In this document: one piece after another, positions 13,302 through 14,346 of the stretch
Numbering within the stretch: the first letter of the stretch is position 1
Layout: each line of letters opens with the position of its first letter
Source: JAYWIG01 sp043789035
GTDB lineage: Bacteria; Pseudomonadota; Gammaproteobacteria; Burkholderiales; Burkholderiaceae_E
Assembly: GCA_043789035.1 (NCBI GenBank)
Contig: JAYWIG010000105.1
Coordinates: forward strand, 1-14,346
Reading direction: 5' to 3'
Length of the DNA stretch: 14,346 bases
The notes under the pieces: model-generated
Database searches by the model: none
What the model saw: the letters and a program-made list of their open reading frames with translations, nothing else
Told to the model about the DNA's origin: nothing
Made by a program: the position numbers and the translations under genes

Positions 13302-14346
13302 GAAAAATACTTCTACCGCTTCTATCTGTAGTTTGCTCAGTTCTAATGTTTCCTGAGCTATCAAGGTCGGTTCGAACCCTGTCTCGACCGACGTTGTTCA
13401 AGTTGTAAATGCCTAGCCGCCAATAACCCAAACCGGGTAACACTTGGCCCACGTAAGCGTCGAGACGACCGACCGAGCGGCTTCGGCCATTTGAAATGCT
13501 TGAATCTCTTAAATCAGAGGCACCAGCCACATTGATATTACCGCCGCCGAAGAACCCTCCTGATCTTGGCAAAGGTTTTGCGATGCTCAAATTCAAAAGA
13601 TAATGAGGCTGGCCCGGGATACGCCCCTTGCTGCCGTCAGACAAATCGGTTTTTGACTTCAAAAGGCTTGCATTACCGCTAAAGTTCCAACCAGGTAAAC
13701 CGATGAAATTCATTGGATACTTGATATCGGTTTCAATACCCCATGCTAAGCCTCCGATGCCATTTTCAGGGCGCTGTATCCAGCGTTGGTTATCGAAGTA
13801 GGTCCTTCGAATAATAGGGTCGCTGATATCGCGCACAAACAAATTGATGCCAGCTTGCCCCTGTGCAAGAGGAGCGCTTCCCGCGCCGCTTCTCCCGGCT
13901 CCGGCGGGGCTTTGCCCCCGGCTGCCTGGGGACTCCCCTGCACTTCGGCCTTGAATGGCTCCACCGCCATCGCCCAATCGCATCTCTAAGCCCATATCGA
14001 ACGAAAGCGTTGTTTCCGCTTTTAAAGTTGGATTGCCCAGCGCGTCAGGTCGAGTTGGAGAATTCAAACCAACGCTAGGTACCAGCCTATCAACCGCATC
14101 GAGTAAGGCGGGAATTCTCGTGTTCTGCGCAATACCAGCTCGGAACTGCAACCCAGGGTTAATTGGCGTTCGCAAGTTTGACGACGGTTGCCAGCGTGTC
14201 CAGTTATCAGCATAAGCCACCCCAGCACTGAGTGTGTCACGTTTCACTCCCTCAAATCGAAGCCCACCGACTAAGGTTGATTTTGAGAAAACAGTCCATT
14301 CGTTTTGTCCCCAAAGTGCTGTTCTGACTTGCTCGGCTCTGTAGCC
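13279..14346 (-). CDS. TonB-dependent outer-membrane receptor, C-terminal part (5' end beyond the window)
   Basis: The frame is open from the right edge (first complete codon at 14346, reading GYRAEQVRTALWGQNEW...) to a TAG at 13279, giving 355 residues of a beta-barrel. Evidence includes alternating hydrophobic and polar strands (WTVFSKSTLVGGLRFEGVKR), the receptor element NPTLKAETTLSFDMGLE, strand AGINLFVRDISDPI, and a closing strand SIFLTLGTRF with the terminal Phe needed for outer-membrane insertion. The plug domain and TonB box lie outside, so the ligand cannot be inferred; siderophores, other metal complexes or carboxylates are possible. An unusual Gly/Ser/Ala/Pro-rich insertion of about 35 residues, encoded by GC-rich DNA at about 13858-13965, interrupts the barrel between two strands. 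The gene is convergent with the acylase gene and overlaps it by 23 bp. The GTG at 14247 is internal and not the real start. Confidence 0.88.
   Translation of the reverse strand, partial: GYRAEQVRTALWGQNEWTVFSKSTLVGGLRFEGVKRDTLSAGVAYADNWTRWQPSSNLRTPINPGLQFRAGIAQNTRIPALLDAVDRLVPSVGLNSPTRPDALGNPTLKAETTLSFDMGLEMRLGDGGGAIQGRSAGESPGSRGQSPAGAGRSGAGSAPLAQGQAGINLFVRDISDPIIRRTYFDNQRWIQRPENGIGGLAWGIETDIKYPMNFIGLPGWNFSGNASLLKSKTDLSDGSKGRIPGQPHYLLNLSIAKPLPRSGGFFGGGNINVAGASDLRDSSISNGRSRSVGRLDAYVGQVLPGLGYWRLGIYNLNNVGRDRVRTDLDSSGNIRTEQTTDRSGRSIFLTLGTRF
13858..13965. repeat. GC-rich hairpin-bearing segment inside the TonB receptor (REP-like?)
   Basis: GC rises sharply here: 45 of 60 bases at 13861-13920, against 29 of 60 at 13801-13860. 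Two compact inverted repeats lie close together: GGGGC-TTT-GCCCC (13906-13918) and GGGGA-C-TCCCC (13928-13938). The segment encodes a low-complexity Gly/Ser/Ala/Pro/Arg run unlike the flanking beta strands and keeps the receptor frame. It may be an in-frame insertion of a REP-type palindromic repeat or an expanded surface or periplasmic loop; the sequence alone cannot decide. Confidence 0.5.

Noticed and set aside
13746..13989. Overlapping ORFs on both strands over the GC-rich segment
   Set aside because: High GC removes stops in all frames there. Only the receptor frame continues as beta-barrel sequence on both sides.
14247..14247. GTG at 14247 as the start of the receptor gene
   Set aside because: The frame is open to the window edge and encodes barrel strands upstream, so this GTG is an internal valine codon.

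Overview
The window looks like chromosomal DNA of a betaproteobacterium, most likely a Burkholderiales member of moderate GC (about half by eye). Pointers are a PrsT-type TPR lipoprotein with a PEP-CTERM protein, a lone Bug/TctC-type solute-binding protein behind a LysR regulator, a DUF1631-type protein, and a phthalate-dioxygenase-reductase-type oxidoreductase. No transposase, integrase, rRNA or CRISPR array was seen.

Layout. Positions 1-6532 are all on the minus strand. In transcription order they are: an Fe(III) ABC permease (FbpB type), tRNA-Val(GAC), an FMN/[2Fe-2S] reductase, a short PEP-CTERM secreted protein behind a near-consensus sigma-54 promoter, a strong terminator, and a 923-residue TPR lipoprotein (prsT) that runs to the left edge. 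The iron permease is divergent from its ATPase (fbpC, plus strand), with a Fur-box-like sequence between them. FbpC converges on a large DUF1631-type protein (minus). That gene is divergent from a plus-strand cassette: LysR regulator, Bug-type binding protein, and a zinc-dependent succinylglutamate desuccinylase/aspartoacylase-family enzyme. The right edge holds the C-terminal part of a TonB-dependent receptor (minus) whose stop overlaps the end of the acylase gene.

How the parts work together. prsT and the PEP-CTERM gene belong to the exosortase A (XrtA) exopolysaccharide/protein-sorting system; the sortase and the PrsK/PrsR regulators are outside the window, but the sigma-54 promoter is what that regulatory system would predict. 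FbpB and FbpC make an iron importer lacking its periplasmic binding protein here. The LysR-Bug-acylase group reads as uptake, sensing and hydrolysis of a small (N-acyl?) carboxylate, possibly with the neighbouring TonB receptor; that link is inference.

The most useful observations are the sigma-54 promoter of the PEP-CTERM gene, the Fur box over the permease -10, the LysR-Bug-acylase cassette with a T-N11-A operator candidate, a 14-bp tandem duplication at the start of the acylase gene, and a GC-rich hairpin-bearing insertion inside the TonB receptor. No clearly new multi-gene system was found.
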